Shown: positions 50,701-63,703, numbered from the stretch's first letter. The stretch is DNA of 64,000 bases from Mastigias papua (GCA_964019165.1 OZ025284.1:1918521-1982520); one strand, 5' to 3'. The notes: generated from the letters alone by a model not told the origin. Numbers and translations: made by a program.

Positions 50701-52849
50701 TAAAATTTGTCAGATTTTTCAAGCTATAAAATATTAAAAATTCACAACAGCACTTCCATATTCAGCTTGATTTGTATGGTAGAAGTTTGATATATTTGGA
50801 CACTAGAATAATGAAAACTGTGTAGGGCTCTCAAAGTATCATGCAATGGAGAGAATCCGAATTGCAACCAGTGACACAAATTTCGAGTCATACACATTGG
50901 AAATTAACTCTGGAAATAATTCAAAATCTACTTTAATAGGAGTTTTCTCAAGTATCGATAACTGCAATTTTTGAACAAGTTATTATAAAAAAACTACAGG
51001 CAACAAACTATTGTCAATAACGAACTCATAGTCATATAGGCAGGCAAGAGGGCAGGCAAGCAGGCGGGTACAAAACTAATTAAATAGAAGTATATTCCAG
51101 ATAATATGAATTATATAGCCATGAAAAACCAGTTAGAAAAGCGAATGAACGCCTATTTTCAAAGAAAAACTAGTAATTTTAAATGATATAGCATAGACAG
51201 CAATAGGTAGAGCATTTTTTAACATAAAAACGACGGGGGAATTGTCCTCAGTGGGCCCAAAGCTTTCTAGTAGTCGCCAGCAAAATCAAATAAATTAGTT
51301 GTTTGGGCCCATACCAAAACCTCTTCGTGCAGAGAATGGTACTCTATATGGTTGTTAGATTGTTATTCTACGACTGTGAAAGTGGAATGAGCATTGCCTA
51401 CTTTCTATTGATGTGTCTACAGGGTTTGGTCACAGGTTTCCCCCCATTTTTGTGGCCCATATTAAGAACTTTCCCCAATAGTGGAGATTCTCTATAAAAT
51501 GCTATGACAATAGGGAATTGTCTGATCGTGAAATTTTGAATCTTTTGTATGAGACAAAAGTTCATTGTATGTTTTAACTTAATGTACGTCTCAGACGTGA
51601 AAGTAGGTGAAATAACTTCACAGATCTGCATCACCACCAAGTATTCATTGAATCTCAATTATGTGGAAATCTAAGCGATATTGATCAGGAAGTAGTTTAG
51701 AGTAGATTTATTGAAACGGTAGTATCACTACGTTATAGCAATTATTCGGCTAAAATGAATGGAAATAGCATTGCCGGCTCTACTTGTTCCATGGTTGCTT
51801 GAAGAGGTGGGATGAGACATGAACGATAGCCGATCAATACATCAATGCAGTCATTAACTTCCATAGGAAAAATAATGCCACATGCTAAAATTATGCCATG
51901 TTTACCCACTGTGTTAGTCATTCTGAGGTATGAGGTTGCTTCTGGAAAATGTTACGACAAATAGTTGACGAAAATGTAGATAAAAGTCATGACACAGTAA
52001 CTTTGGTATCAACGTATTCAATGTATTGGCCAATTTCCTTGTTTACACATTGTTGCATCACATTTATTCTTGCAATACTTCTAAGTTAATGTATTTTTAG
52101 TCAATCCGTGCATCTTTTCTTACAGAAATTCCAGGGGTATCTGTGCTATATCTGTATTGAAGAGCACTCAACAGAAGTTTTGGGTCCAATCTTGGCCTAA
52201 ATCAATATTTCCTTGTTTCAATCACGCAAACAGCCATGTGCAGGCCTGCTATTTAAAATACAAAAGATCATATGCTTAGCGGCTTAAAAACTGATGTGAA
52301 CTTTCTTGCAAAATACAGAGTTGTACCCATTTTCTGCAATGCCAGAAAGCATGAAAAAATTGAAAATACGGAAATATTTAAGAACTATCTTTCCTAAAAT
52401 TGAGGTCAGGGGCGTCTAAAATCAACCTTTGCTTCTTCAAGTGCTGAGAGGGTTAAAGTGTAGAGATTTAGGTATATGAGGGGCAAATTAGGAAGCGTTC
52501 GTATAAATTAAACGCATGATAAAATTTTTTATTTCTATTTCACCAGATTGCAGTACTAAAAGCTTCTTAACAGGCGCTGAATTCTAATTGTGCATCTAGT
52601 ACTATGTATATGATATGAGTGCTAAGTGTTTTAAGACAGGATGTAGTTTCAGTGCAAATGCCTCTATGAAACACTGTCAGATGATTAACGTACAATTTAT
52701 GCGAATTTGACTGCAAATGTAAATGGCTAATTCTCGATAATTCTCCTAACTCTCGATTGTTTTGCAGTGATAAATGTTTGATACTGAAAAGTTCCTAAGG
52801 GCTTTTGTCGTTGAGTTGTTCAAATCCTTTTAATTTTATGTCCTGCAGC
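50701..52849. other. No recognised gene
   Basis: Short ORFs only; a small CAGG-rich tandem (GGCAGGCAAG, units) near 51040-51066. Confidence 0.4.
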
Positions 52850-52963
52850 ATCTAGGGAGCTTATAAAGTGGCCCCTAAGTAAAAAAGTACATGTATTTCC
52901 AGCTTTATCTAGGGAGCTTATAAAGTGGCCCCTAAGTAAAAAACTACATGTATTTCCAGCTTT
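52850..52963. repeat. 57-bp tandem duplication
   Basis: Two copies starting TCTAGGGAGCTTATAAAGTG at 52851 and 52908, with essentially one visible mismatch (AAAAAAG versus AAAAAAC). Confidence 0.9.
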
Positions 52964-53340
52964 CCTTTACAGGATAGTAGAACTGCTCACATTGGGTTTC
53001 AAATTAGGCATCGTTTGTTTAGACAGTCTTTCTAGCAAGGCTGCGAGATAATTGTCTCGTCCCTCACCACAGACACCGTGTAGTCCATACGTGACCACTT
53101 GCAGACAAACTATTAGAGAAATAAGTGTCCATGCTTGCACGAATACGTTATAAATTCTGCAGAGGAGGTTTTGGTGACGTTATGCATTCTTATGACAACA
53201 ATTAATTGAGTAGGTAGGATTTGAATTGAGCCTTGTTCCATGTGGTGTCTACCATGACATTGAATTAAGGACAAATGGAGAGTAGAGACATAGACTTTGT
53301 ATGGGTGTGTTGTTTGCAACGAAATAAGTGGACCATGTAG

Positions 53341-53982
53341 TCATTCAGATTGAATAGGTATGGGCCCCGGTAGAAAATTCAACATCTGTTTATAAGGAAG
53401 CAATAAATGAGTAGATTTATCAAACATTATTGTTCGTTTTTGTGCTAACTGAATGCATGCTCTCCTACTGTCATTAAGCGGTGTCAATTTGTCTGAAGGG
53501 GTGGAACTTGGCGGGTACGACGATGAATTGAGAAGGCACTCGGCCAATATTTCCCTCTAAACATTGAATGCTGTTACCAATAAATATAGTATGTCTACTC
53601 AAAGGTTTTGTTATCCTAGCATTTTGTATTGCTGAAGGAGACAATTGAATATCAGAATGTCTGACAAAGAGAATTCTTGGGGTACAATCATCTTCTACCA
53701 AAACTAAGTCGAAAATGATCAAACAAGGTTTGGGCATAGATGCTTGTGCATAACTTCCTTTTAAAATTGCATCAAGAATTGTAAGATTGTTAGCTATTCA
53801 AAGTCATTTCCGAACAAGAAACTAACCTTCCTTTGGAGAGTGAAGAACTGGACTCTACCTCAACATTGGAACAGCTTTCGTGCAGGTTGAAATATGCGAG
53901 GGTTCCTCTTCCTTTGTCATGGCAATGTGTTCTTGGAAAAATTCCCCATTGTCTACAATATCAAAGTAACTATGGTGGTTAG
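53341..53982 (-). other. Unrecognised coding-like sequence, two to three candidate exons or a decayed ORF
   Basis: Three open stretches occur on the minus strand. The first, after an acceptor-like TTTTTATTCCAG at about 53983, reads YFDIVDNGEFFQEHIAMTKE. The second, 53737-53474, reads RITKPLSRHTIFIGNSIQCL. The third, in another frame (53547-53341), ends LLPYKQMLNFLPGPIPIQSE and a stop. Composition looks protein-like, but I could not join them with consistent phase and do not recognise the family. It could be a host gene with exons I have misplaced or an old transposon ORF. Confidence 0.25.
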
Positions 53983-53999
53983 CCAGAGCATCTGGAATA

Positions 54000-55349
54000 A
54001 AAATATGGCATTTATTTGTCCCCAAAACAAGCTACGTAAATGGATTCTTGAATTATGGAATTAAATCATTGAAGTTAGAAAATTGTTCAAGGCTGGTTCA
54101 TTTTCTCTATTAAGCAGCAAAATTCCCTAGCAATCATGACTTCAACATTTCGGTGCAACAAATGAAAAATAATGTAAAATCAGTTTGAAGCAATAACAGG
54201 CAGGACAATTATTTTGCTATGAAAACAGAACCTAGTGTAACGATCTGTTCGGCTTAAATTTGCAACAGTCAGTTAAGAAAATTGATAAAACATCCTCTAA
54301 GTTACTTAATGGGGGTCTTAATAAGAGCGGGGGGTTGGAAAAATTCAAAAAAACTAATTAACGGGGGGTGGGGGAGGCAATTAGGCACCATAGAGTTTAT
54401 ATATTGGATCCTTCTTGGGTGCATTTCTTAATTTCACATAAACACTTATGGGTTTTCTGTGTTAGGAATAGTAATTTACCTCCTTTCCAATAGCCGATTT
54501 CTTTCATAACTTTACAAGTTAACTTATTCTGTAAATGAAAATGCCACTTAATACTTATAATGCTTCCCAAAATAATTTTTAAAATCATTTTTTATAAACA
54601 ATTGATAATACAACATTTAACGCAAGAATACTAGAGCAAGCCATGCTTTGAAGAGAACAAGAGAACTATTGACAAAGTTTTATAGCTTGGCTTTCTCCAT
54701 GCTATTTCAGTTCAAATGTAATTACACAGGAAATTTGATGGCAGTTTTGCTGGTAGTGCTTGGATTTCTAATAAACGCGAATGTTACAAGTAAAATGTAG
54801 TACTATGATAACGTACTGCTGTTACATGACTCCTATCATATCAACTCCTTGAAAAATATCACTGCAAAAAGCTACACGAAGTGTATGCTAATGGGAAATC
54901 GTGGGAACCCTAGGAATGCAATTATTTTTCTCACGAATAGATGGCATGAAGTTAGACTTTCTATAATGGCGATAACATCAAAATCCACCCTGAAATTCTC
55001 TTTGGTATGGTTGTATTTACTCTCACTGTTCCGTTTCTTGGGGATTAGACGATTTTAAAAGCTTGCCGAGAGTAAACTATGCGAAAGCCATTCCTTGCAT
55101 GCCATTTGGGAAATGGATCCCCAGAATTTCCATTGGCTGCTGTTTGCTTAAAAAATTCCCGTATAAGGGTAGATCAAACAACTTATAACATTTCGCTTTA
55201 TTCTGACGTCATGGAGAATCAACATGGAGTAACAGATTTCCATAAGGGGTGAGGTATGGTACAACAGGATGATATTGGCTACGCACTGGTGAATTTTTAT
55301 AAGTAGAGATTAATTGCATCGATTAACTGTTTACACCCACGAGGGTAAT
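54000..55349. other. Upstream flank of the TIMP gene, no gene seen
   Basis: Includes a G-rich stretch near 54308-54376 (GGGGGG runs); nothing else recognised. Confidence 0.4.
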
Positions 55350-55385
55350 TATAAATAGGGCAGTCTTCTTGTTGTGAGCTCAGTT
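55350..55385 (+). promoter_or_regulatory. Core promoter of the TIMP gene (TATA plus initiator)
   Basis: TATAAATA at 55350-55357, then TCAGTT at 55380-55385, an initiator-like site about 30 bp downstream, the usual spacing. This predicts a 5' UTR of about 68 nt before the ATG at 55450. Confidence 0.6.
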
Positions 55386-55449
55386 AATCGTCTACCAGTG
55401 TAAGTGCATGAGTAGAAGCAGTTACAGAACCATACAGTGAACATTAATC

Positions 55450-58406
55450 ATGGCAGTTATAGAACGGTCGATACTGTTTGCAGTGGCTCTTTTGGGACTT
55501 TTCGCAATCAAAGAGTCAATGGGGACATCCTGCGATGTCCAACACCCACAGACAGCAGTATGCAGAGCGAGTTTTGGTAAGTTGACAGACTCTTTACGGC
55601 TCTTATTGTGTATCAAGGTTAACACTTGCTAAGGAGAACATCAGCTAGCTATTGCTTGATAACGACAACAAATGAAAAAATGTTTGGAACATGGCTTTTT
55701 CATAGGTGATATTGTGTTTACTAGAAATTATAGTCTCCTTTGCAAGCTTGACGCTTGTTTGTGAATAAATACTTCTTTCTTGAGACGAGGATACGATCAT
55801 AGTGAAATATATCAATTGAAAGATTTCGATTTCTTTTGTGAAGCACACAAACATTGGATGATCATAAAATTCGAGCCTTTAATTTACCATTTTACTACCA
55901 TTTTCTTCTTTATGTTCATACAACTGAATTAATGAGTTTGTAATAAAAATTAGTGCTTATTACTGAGAATACATCTATGATCTCTAATCTCTACATTATT
56001 TCATGAAATTGAGAGTGCTTTTGTCAAACCTAATTATAAAGAAAATTTATCATTGAACAGTTTGCTCAAAATAGAGTGAGGTGGGTGGTGCCCTTAAGAT
56101 AGGTTTATGACCACGCCCTTTATTACCGTTCATAATCATCAATCTTCTACAGAGTCAACTGAATGCACATTGATTAGTGATTGCTATTGATTGAATATTG
56201 ATTAGTGATTTTTATTAATTGAAAATTGATTGTTAATTTCTATTGATTGAACGTTTATTAATGATTGCTGTTGATATGGCAATTGATTCTTCAATCAAGG
56301 CGACCTTTCTTGCAAAAGTCATGTGAATACGTTGTATCACTGTACAAATTTTGTCAGCAGCCACTTTATGTAGGGAGCCTAAACACAGAATTTAAGGAAA
56401 TTGTACTGTTCTAAATAGCGAACAATTGAACAGACCCCCCTTAATTGATTGAAATTTCTGATGTATCTTATGGGAATTTGAGTGAAAGAGTTCAATGGTT
56501 TTCTTGCCTCTGTACTACTTTCAAGGCACTAAATACGGAGTTAATACTAAGAAACCATTAATGACCGTTTAGTAGGCTACTGCAATGGGGTCAAAGGAAT
56601 TCCAAGAAAAAAGAACTTTAAGACATAGGCCTTGAATTAGGTTCTTTGTAAAAAAAATGCCCGCTGTAAAATGTTTCTGCGCCTTAATGTGAAATGTGAA
56701 AGCTGTGTCCAGTGCGAAGTTCATTGCTATTTAAAAAAGGCCACATGAGATTACGCCTAGGGCAAGAGGATTGTCAAACAGTTTAATTTTTAACAAAGGC
56801 ACTAATAATACATGTATGCTGCGAGCAATCCAATGAATACAGTAAAACATTTCGAATAAACCAAGGAAGAAATGTCTGTCATCAAAGATATGCGTCATCA
56901 TAACATTAATAATTGGCCCTAGCTTAGGTTTATGTGGCAAATATTTGCAATCACTGTCAAGTCTTTGGAATGCCCTTGAATCAAAGGTGTCCTGAAGTAG
57001 GGGTGTGAAGGTGTCACAACACAAACGTTTCTGCAGAAGCCATCATTAAGTTGTTGGCTTGCCGGTGAAAGTTGACACGACGATCATCGCTAACTATAGT
57101 TCCTGTAGGGACTACACGAACACATTCTGTTTGAACAGTCGAGTAATTTTTACTTAAAAGTCACTTTTTTGTAAAAAACGTCTTGTAATGAAATTCTGAT
57201 CAATATCAAAAGATAGCGAGCCCCATTTCGCTACACAATATTGAGTTAAAAGGACTTAGTGCTTGAGAACTATTTGAGAGCATACTGACTTGATTCCGGT
57301 AAACAAAACCATTTAAATTATTAGTGCATCGAGGGGAGAGGGGGAGTGAGAACGGCAGAGCGACAGAGGGAGAATCGGAGGGGGGAGGGGGATATTACTC
57401 GGTCGCCTACTCTGCAAGTGCTCTCCATCCCATTGTCTATTGAAATATTCTGTTCTTTATGACGTGTCATTTGGTTTGAGGGTTCCAAGAGCCTACGGAA
57501 TACTTTTTCAAAAGTAGGCGTGAATGTTAACTTGTTTCCCATTGTGCATGGTGGATGCACTTAGGATTCTCGTCCAACTTCCGCAGTAGTTGCTCCATAC
57601 ATATAGTAAATTTGAAAATCATAAATTTTATCAGTTATCAGTTTTCCTAAAAACAGTGCGGCTGTAATGTCCTTTTATAAGAACTAGCAAATACACTGTG
57701 AACGGGACTTTTCCAATTCGCCTTGAAGCGACTGTGTAAATGTATTGAAACTAGCTCTGTACAAATTGCAGGTCTTAAGTCATAAGAAATAATATCAACA
57801 TGAATGGATACATTAGGAAATAAAGACACTATACTTAGACAGGTTGGCATGAACATAACATGAAGATGTGTTTATGGGAAACGATTTACTCTGAGTTGAT
57901 TTTTCCTAGTGATAAAAGGCAAAATCCTGGATATTGACTGGCAGCCTGGAAGTCAGAAAGGCCAGGTATTGCAAAGCTTATTCAAGCCAAGGTACATAAA
58001 AGTGGAACTGCGAAGGATATTCAAAGGAATCAAATCTATCAAGGATAGCAAGTTCTCGACAATATACATCAGATTTGCGTCCCTTGATCGCCCGTTGTTG
58101 GAAGTGGGGCAAGTATATGTTCTATCAGGGTACAGTTTTGGCACGTCATTGTTCATGAACTCTTGCAGTTGGACTTCAAAGTGGAGCAAGCTAACAACTG
58201 GGCAGCGATTCGGAATTGCCCGACAGTTCTATTGGGTCTATTGTGGTTGTAATATAGTGGACTGTCAGTCCAATCTTTGCCCTAATGATATCAGAAGTTG
58301 CAAGTGGAACAGGCAGAATGATCAGCTAGCCGACTTTCTCATCAAGGATGGAATTTGTATGGTTACCGACGGAGCCCGTTGCAAGTGGAAAAACTTTAGT
58401 CTTTAA
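55450..58406 (+). CDS. TIMP (tissue inhibitor of metalloproteinases) homologue, two exons, Cys1 lost
   Basis: Exon 1 is 55450-55576 (donor TTTTG|GTAAGT) and exon 2 is 57910-58406 (acceptor TTTTTCCTAG), joined in phase 1 to give 207 residues. The start context is good (A at -3, G at +4). A signal peptide (SILFAVALLGLFAIKESMG) should be cut before TSCDVQHPQTAVC, making it secreted. The mature start aligns with the TIMP consensus CxCxPxHPQ: C3, H7, P8, Q9 and C13 are present, but Cys1 is Thr. The loop that holds its partner (Cys70 in vertebrate TIMPs), here SLDRPLLEVGQVYVLSG, also has no Cys. The other disulfide cysteines remain, including SCSW, YCGCNIVDC, NLCP, SCKW, GICMV and RCKW, so the netrin-like N-domain and the C-domain both look intact. 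Canonical inhibition needs the Cys1 amino group on the catalytic zinc, so this protein probably works differently. Confidence 0.9.
56155..56365 (+). repeat. Interspersed repeat rich in ATTGATTG-like units (copy B), in the TIMP intron
   Basis: Degenerate tandem of ATTGATTA/G units followed by CAATTGATTCTTCAATCAAG, GTCATGTGAATAC and ATCACTGTACAAATTTTG; inverted relative to copy A at 21.4-21.6 kb. Confidence 0.55.
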
Positions 58407-59779
58407 ACTGCTTTGCGGTAATGACAATGTATATATGATAGATGAAGAACACAAGATACCGGGGATACCCCGATTTTTGTTGTACTAGCTTCCTTATCAG
58501 AATATCAGTTCTGAAAGCGAAGAAACGCTCAAATGCTCCATAGTGACTCAAAGCTATTTATATACAAACTGCTTTAACTAGCTAGGATATCTATAAAATA
58601 AGAAAAATGGATATTAATATGTTATTAAACAATATCTGTCATTTTGCTCTTCAAATAGTGTAGTATTTGCTTTCGTTTATATATCACAAAGTAGCTTGAC
58701 AATTCCCCCTTTTTTCATTTAAATTGTAAAAATCTTATGAGACTCTGGTTACAAAGCCCCTATAAAAACATGGAGCTTTCAGAACTGTATTCCTCCTGAG
58801 GTTCATTAATGTAGATAAACAGGTGAATGTACATGAATGGAGCGTGAAGTATGTATAGCCTTAGTTTTATAGCTACTTGTTGGTAAACCCTGCCGAGAGG
58901 GGGGCAGGTGGGATAGATTGCCCTAAGTCTTCAGCCTGAGAAGGGCCCCAAATGCTATGAAACGATTCAATGGTGACTTTTAAGTGTTCCGTTGATCCAA
59001 AGGCCTCGTTTTCATCGTCACTGGGCCCCATACAATCACTCAGCAGGCCTTGGCGCAGGGTTAGAAGTAGCAAAGGTTAGAACAAAATATGTTGATAGTA
59101 TTATTGTAATAGAATTTAATACTTGTAAGTTTGTAGAAATATGCTTTCTCATCTCAAAAATAAACCAGATACATGGAATATAGTTATCCTTCATTTTCAA
59201 GTCTTCCTTATGGTACTATTAATTCTTTGAATTCAATCAGTCGCTTTTGTCTACAAATAACAAGGAAAATGGCAGCAAACAGTGTATTTACCAAGAACGA
59301 ATAGAAAATGATGGCTTCTAGATAAATTGATAAGCTTTTGCCCAGATGATTTCCTTTTCTTGGCACATAATGCATTATATTCTCCGAAGAGTGCCAATTC
59401 CTTATGTAAGTTGTCCTGATTGATCATTAGGTCTCAGACATGTCCATCAAACTTTCCTTGAGAAACCTGCTAAAAGTACTGAACGTGCTTGACGGTGAGA
59501 ACACGAATCAGTTGAGCGATTCACTGAACGTTTCAATGTCCAGTTCTTTCTAATCTGTTATTTTTTGATTGCGGAAGAATTTGTTCATAGGAAGTAAGTA
59601 AAACACATACAAGATATTCGTTATTTCTTGTTGAATGCAGATGTTGACAATAGCCTATTTCTACAATACTCACCAAATGTTCTTGGGGCACTTACAAAAA
59701 CTTATAAAACCACGTTCCTCTATATGTTTTCATCATTTCAATATACACATACCCTCCCTCCCCCTAGAATAACCTTGGT
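58407..59779. other. 3' flank of the TIMP gene, no gene seen
   Basis: No canonical AATAAA soon after the stop was found. A transposon-like stretch near 58890-59060 (AGAAGGGCCCC..TGGGCCCC) is not classified. Confidence 0.4.
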
Positions 59780-60220
59780 TTTTCTATGGGACACTTAAAC
59801 CTTAGTGTGCAAGTGAAATTTTCCCATTATCACACGCACTTTTCACAAAACCAACATTGTTTGAGGGGGGAGGGGATGAAAGTTCATTGCAGAATACAAA
59901 AATTGCAAAGTGTCCCAGGACTTTTGGTGACTACTGACCATGCATGTACTTTAACTGAAAATATTGCATCCTCATTAGCGTTTGATACCGTTAGAACCAT
60001 GACATTTTTCTTCATAAAATGGAATTCGTTGGGATTAGAGGTATAGCTCTAAATTGGTTCCAGTCATATTTGAATGACGACAAGCAATGCGGTTAAGTAA
60101 ATGGACATGCCTCTTCTACATCTAATATGACATATATGGTGTTCCTCAAGGATCTGTTCTTGGCCCTTTGCTATTTGTTTTTTTACATTAATGATATGTG
60201 TTATGACTATGAACACCCCA
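59780..60220 (+). mobile_element. LINE reverse-transcriptase relic with internal deletion
   Basis: Reads LTENIASSL, then directly AFDTV, then after a shift VGIRGIALNWFQSYLND and YGVPQGSVLGPLLF. The residues normally lying between IASSL and SKAFDTV are missing. Several stops follow; inactive. Confidence 0.75.
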
Positions 60221-61878
60221 CATGGCAAATGACGTAATGGACACTTTTGGACATATGGATTACATAATATTATATACTATTTTTGGCGTTACACGTAGAT
60301 TGTTCCTTATTGGTGGCTTATTTAAATTCATAGTGTAATTTACCTTTTATAGCTTATTAGCTTTAACCTTACGTTGCATTTTCTTTTAATAGTAATATTA
60401 CATATTTTAGACCTTTGCCCTTTGACACATATATATATATATATAAGTAGAGATGTTGGATAAGTTAGTTAGTTGGTTAGAGTTTTTGAACAGCCGATCA
60501 TTTCAGACGACGAATGATTATTAGACGTTAAGCTACGTAGAAGTACTCGCAAGATTAGAGAAAAGTTTTGTTTACAAGAAGAATCCTCTCAAGTTGAAAT
60601 ATCAATTGATTGCCGTTTGCTGTTGTCCGTTTTCAGCTATCACGCCGTAAGTTTACTAAGACGTATTATAGTTTTAATTTGATATAGACATTTCGAACTC
60701 CGTAGTTAGGCCACACAGATTTGTGGTTTAACATATGCCAAACTCATCAAGGCTTTAGTCTTTTTTATTCGCTGACCATACCATTATTTAAGTGGAATCT
60801 GATTATCTCATAATACTTGTCAATGCATTAAATAAAGAGCTGAAGAAACTTACCTCTTGATTGGATTGCACTACACTTGCATTAATTAGTGAGAAAACTA
60901 ATTTTGTACTCTTCCATTCATCTAGAATGAAGTTACTAGACTTTAGAAACTTGAAAATGGGTATTGTATTAAAAGGACCAAGTATGTTAAATTTCTAGCT
61001 TTCTTCCTAATGAGCATCTCTCATGGATACATCGAACCTAATTGCTTATAAGGAAAAATCATTTATGTGTATTTATAAATAAACTTACTGTTTGTTATTG
61101 ACTAGGAAACTCCGCTGACAACAATGAAGTACACATTTTTTACTATTCAAGTTAGAATTTTGGTCAGATCTGAAGCTGTTTAATTATTTTGCCAAAGTTT
61201 GGATCCTAATTTGCTAATATTTCGTTTGGGATTAAAACAGATGACCCAAAATATGGAGCGAAGTGCTAGAACAAAATTTCTTTTCATATGAAGCTATCAC
61301 TATCCGCTAATAATTTTCGCTAAAAATCATAGTCTTCCTATTTGAAGCTAATTACTAAATTACAAATATTTCACAATCTGCCCTGTAGTTTTATGCCACT
61401 GAAAGAAACGAAATTTATATGAAGTATTGCTATGAGCAGGTCAATCCACGTTTTCAGGGATTCCTGCTGCACAATCACGTGGTTGTACAATAGTCGAATC
61501 TGATTGGCCGCGCACTTATTAAGGTGAAAGATTGGACAAACAAAAGGCCATATTCAAATCATCAGTTTATCATTCCCCTTCTATTTACTTGTGAAATTCA
61601 TAAATACAGATTAAAATCTTGGCTTTGCTGGTAAAACGTGCAAATACTTCTAGATGCTACATTATACAACTTTGCGGATATTCTTGGTATACAGAACGGC
61701 GACCAAACTGCCATAGTAAGGAGGAAAATGTTTATTACAGACTACAGAAACATGCTTCTAATTCATCTTGCTAACCCATTTGTATAGCATAAAATAAATA
61801 TTTTGCCTAAACAACACAGCAAGTAGTCATAGTGGAAAATAGTTGCACTATAAACAGTAACAAAAGAGAGCGATATAC
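60221..61878. other. No recognised gene
   Basis: AT-rich, short ORFs only. Confidence 0.4.
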
Positions 61879-62005
<127 letters not shown>

Positions 62006-62614
62006 AAAACACAAATATACCTTTCTGTCAGTAGACATTTCGATTAAAATCTTCACCTGTACTAAACTTAAAATGACATTGGGCCTGCTTAAATTACCTA
62101 CATAACAATGGGGTCACAATTAATATCACCTAAGGGGGACCTACCTATCAACACCTCATGATATATTAAAAGAATCTATTATATGGGGAGGGCCGAAGCT
62201 GTGAAGTAAGAAACAAAGGAAAATAATACAGAGCATATAGGGTGATGCAAAGAGTGCGAAAAGTGTGAAGAAAAGAAGAATAGATCCTAGATAGACGCAA
62301 ATTGGATAAACGAAGCAATCAATAAAAACCCAGAATGCGCCAAAACATATTCAGACAATAATTTTCGGATCATAGGGTAAGCAAGATCGTCCTTTCATTT
62401 AAGTGTTTTGGAATCAGTTTACATAAAGACTCAAAACCCAGTCTTGTGTAAACAAAAAGAGTTCATTTTCTCACTTGGGCTCTTCAAGTAAACAATGGTG
62501 AATAGGTGCCAAGTGGCCAATCATATGGCTAACTGGACACATTATTCATCATATCACGTGTACCTGCATCTGGCTATAAATTTCGGTTCACCTTTCGGTC
62601 GGTATCCGACGTTT

Positions 62615-62657
62615 CATACTTTGACGAGTGTCGAACGAAAATAAGCTTTTCAGTATG
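62615..62657 (+). ncRNA. Hammerhead-ribozyme-like motif, copy 1 (core mutated)
   Basis: Stem I CATACT (62615-62620) pairs perfectly with AGTATG (62652-62657). The core TTGACGA has T where the invariant C3 should be, then a small stem II (GTGTCGAAC), GAAA (62637-62640) and a short A/T stem III. Probably inactive because of the C3 change. Confidence 0.55.
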
Positions 62658-63494
62658 GTTAAAACATGGTACCGCTTTTTCGTGCTGTAGAGAAGCAATT
62701 AACAATGAAGAAGTGCATAGGGGATTGCTAATGATCCACATATCTGACGTTCAGTCCCTTAGGCATAAAGCTCTGTAGTCTAAACTGCCAGAATCCCTCT
62801 TTATGTCTAGAAACTCCAAATACCCTATCTAAAATTTAACAACTAATATCTTCTAAAAATCAATGATGGTTGGCTTCTGCAAAATGTCTAAACAACTCTG
62901 CCTGCGTCACTGCTACCCCACTAGAGAACTTCCTACTAGATGACTAATAATTGTTAAACCTGGCTCTAAATGATGTAAAGGTGCTGCCTGCATACTGCTT
63001 ACCGCATACCTTACAGCCTAATAAATACACTACCCCTGAAGAATCTCAATTAAAGTCACTATCTATATCATACTCCCTACCTGAAACATTACATCTAAAA
63101 CTACTACCCTCTGACATATAACTGCAAAGTTGACATCGCGCTTTACCATACCTAAAACAACCCCTAACTCCTTCTGTCCGAATCCTAGGAAGCTTAGCTC
63201 TAACTAGATTATCTTTCAAATTTGGTGCCCGTCTGAAGGCCACAAGAGGCTGCTCTTTAAAGGCCATCCTGTGTTCTTCAGGCGCTTCTAACACGGTATG
63301 GAGTTTCTTAACTATGCCCCTAAGCTCATTAAGTGCTGGATAAAATGTAACTACTAGTGATGAAATGTAACTACTAGTGTCACCTGGTCCTTTCTCTTGT
63401 CACTACATCTCTATCTACATACATACAGGTTTGAAAAGTCTGTTGGTACTATAGAACTTTACTATAGCACGAAAAAGCGGTACAATGTTTTAGA

Positions 63495-63558
63495 CATACT
63501 AAAAAGCTCTTTTCGTCCGACACTCGTCCGACACTCGTCCGACAATCGTCAGAGTATG
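63495..63558 (-). ncRNA. Hammerhead-ribozyme-like motif, copy 3, with expanded stem II
   Basis: On the minus strand: stem I CATACT (63558-63553), intact core CTGACGA (63552-63546), GAAA (63514-63511) and stem I partner AGTATG (63500-63495). The stem II segment between core and GAAA is about 30 nt, made of repeats of GTCGGACGAGT. It has the same sense as the element's coding strand. Confidence 0.6.
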
Positions 63559-63703
63559 ACACGTTGGACTCTTCAAGTAAACAATGGTAAATAAGTGCCA
63601 AGTGGCCAATCATACGGCTAACTGGACAAATTATTCATCATATCACGTGTACCCGCATCTGGCTATATATTTCGGTTCACATTTCGGTAGCTATCCGACG
63701 TTT

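Noticed and set aside
55422..58189. Idea that the TIMP gene is nested in a synapsin intron, as in flies and vertebrates.
   Set aside because: I found no synapsin-like exon on either strand in the flanks. The only nearby minus-strand coding-like sequence (53.3-54.0 kb) does not resemble synapsin.
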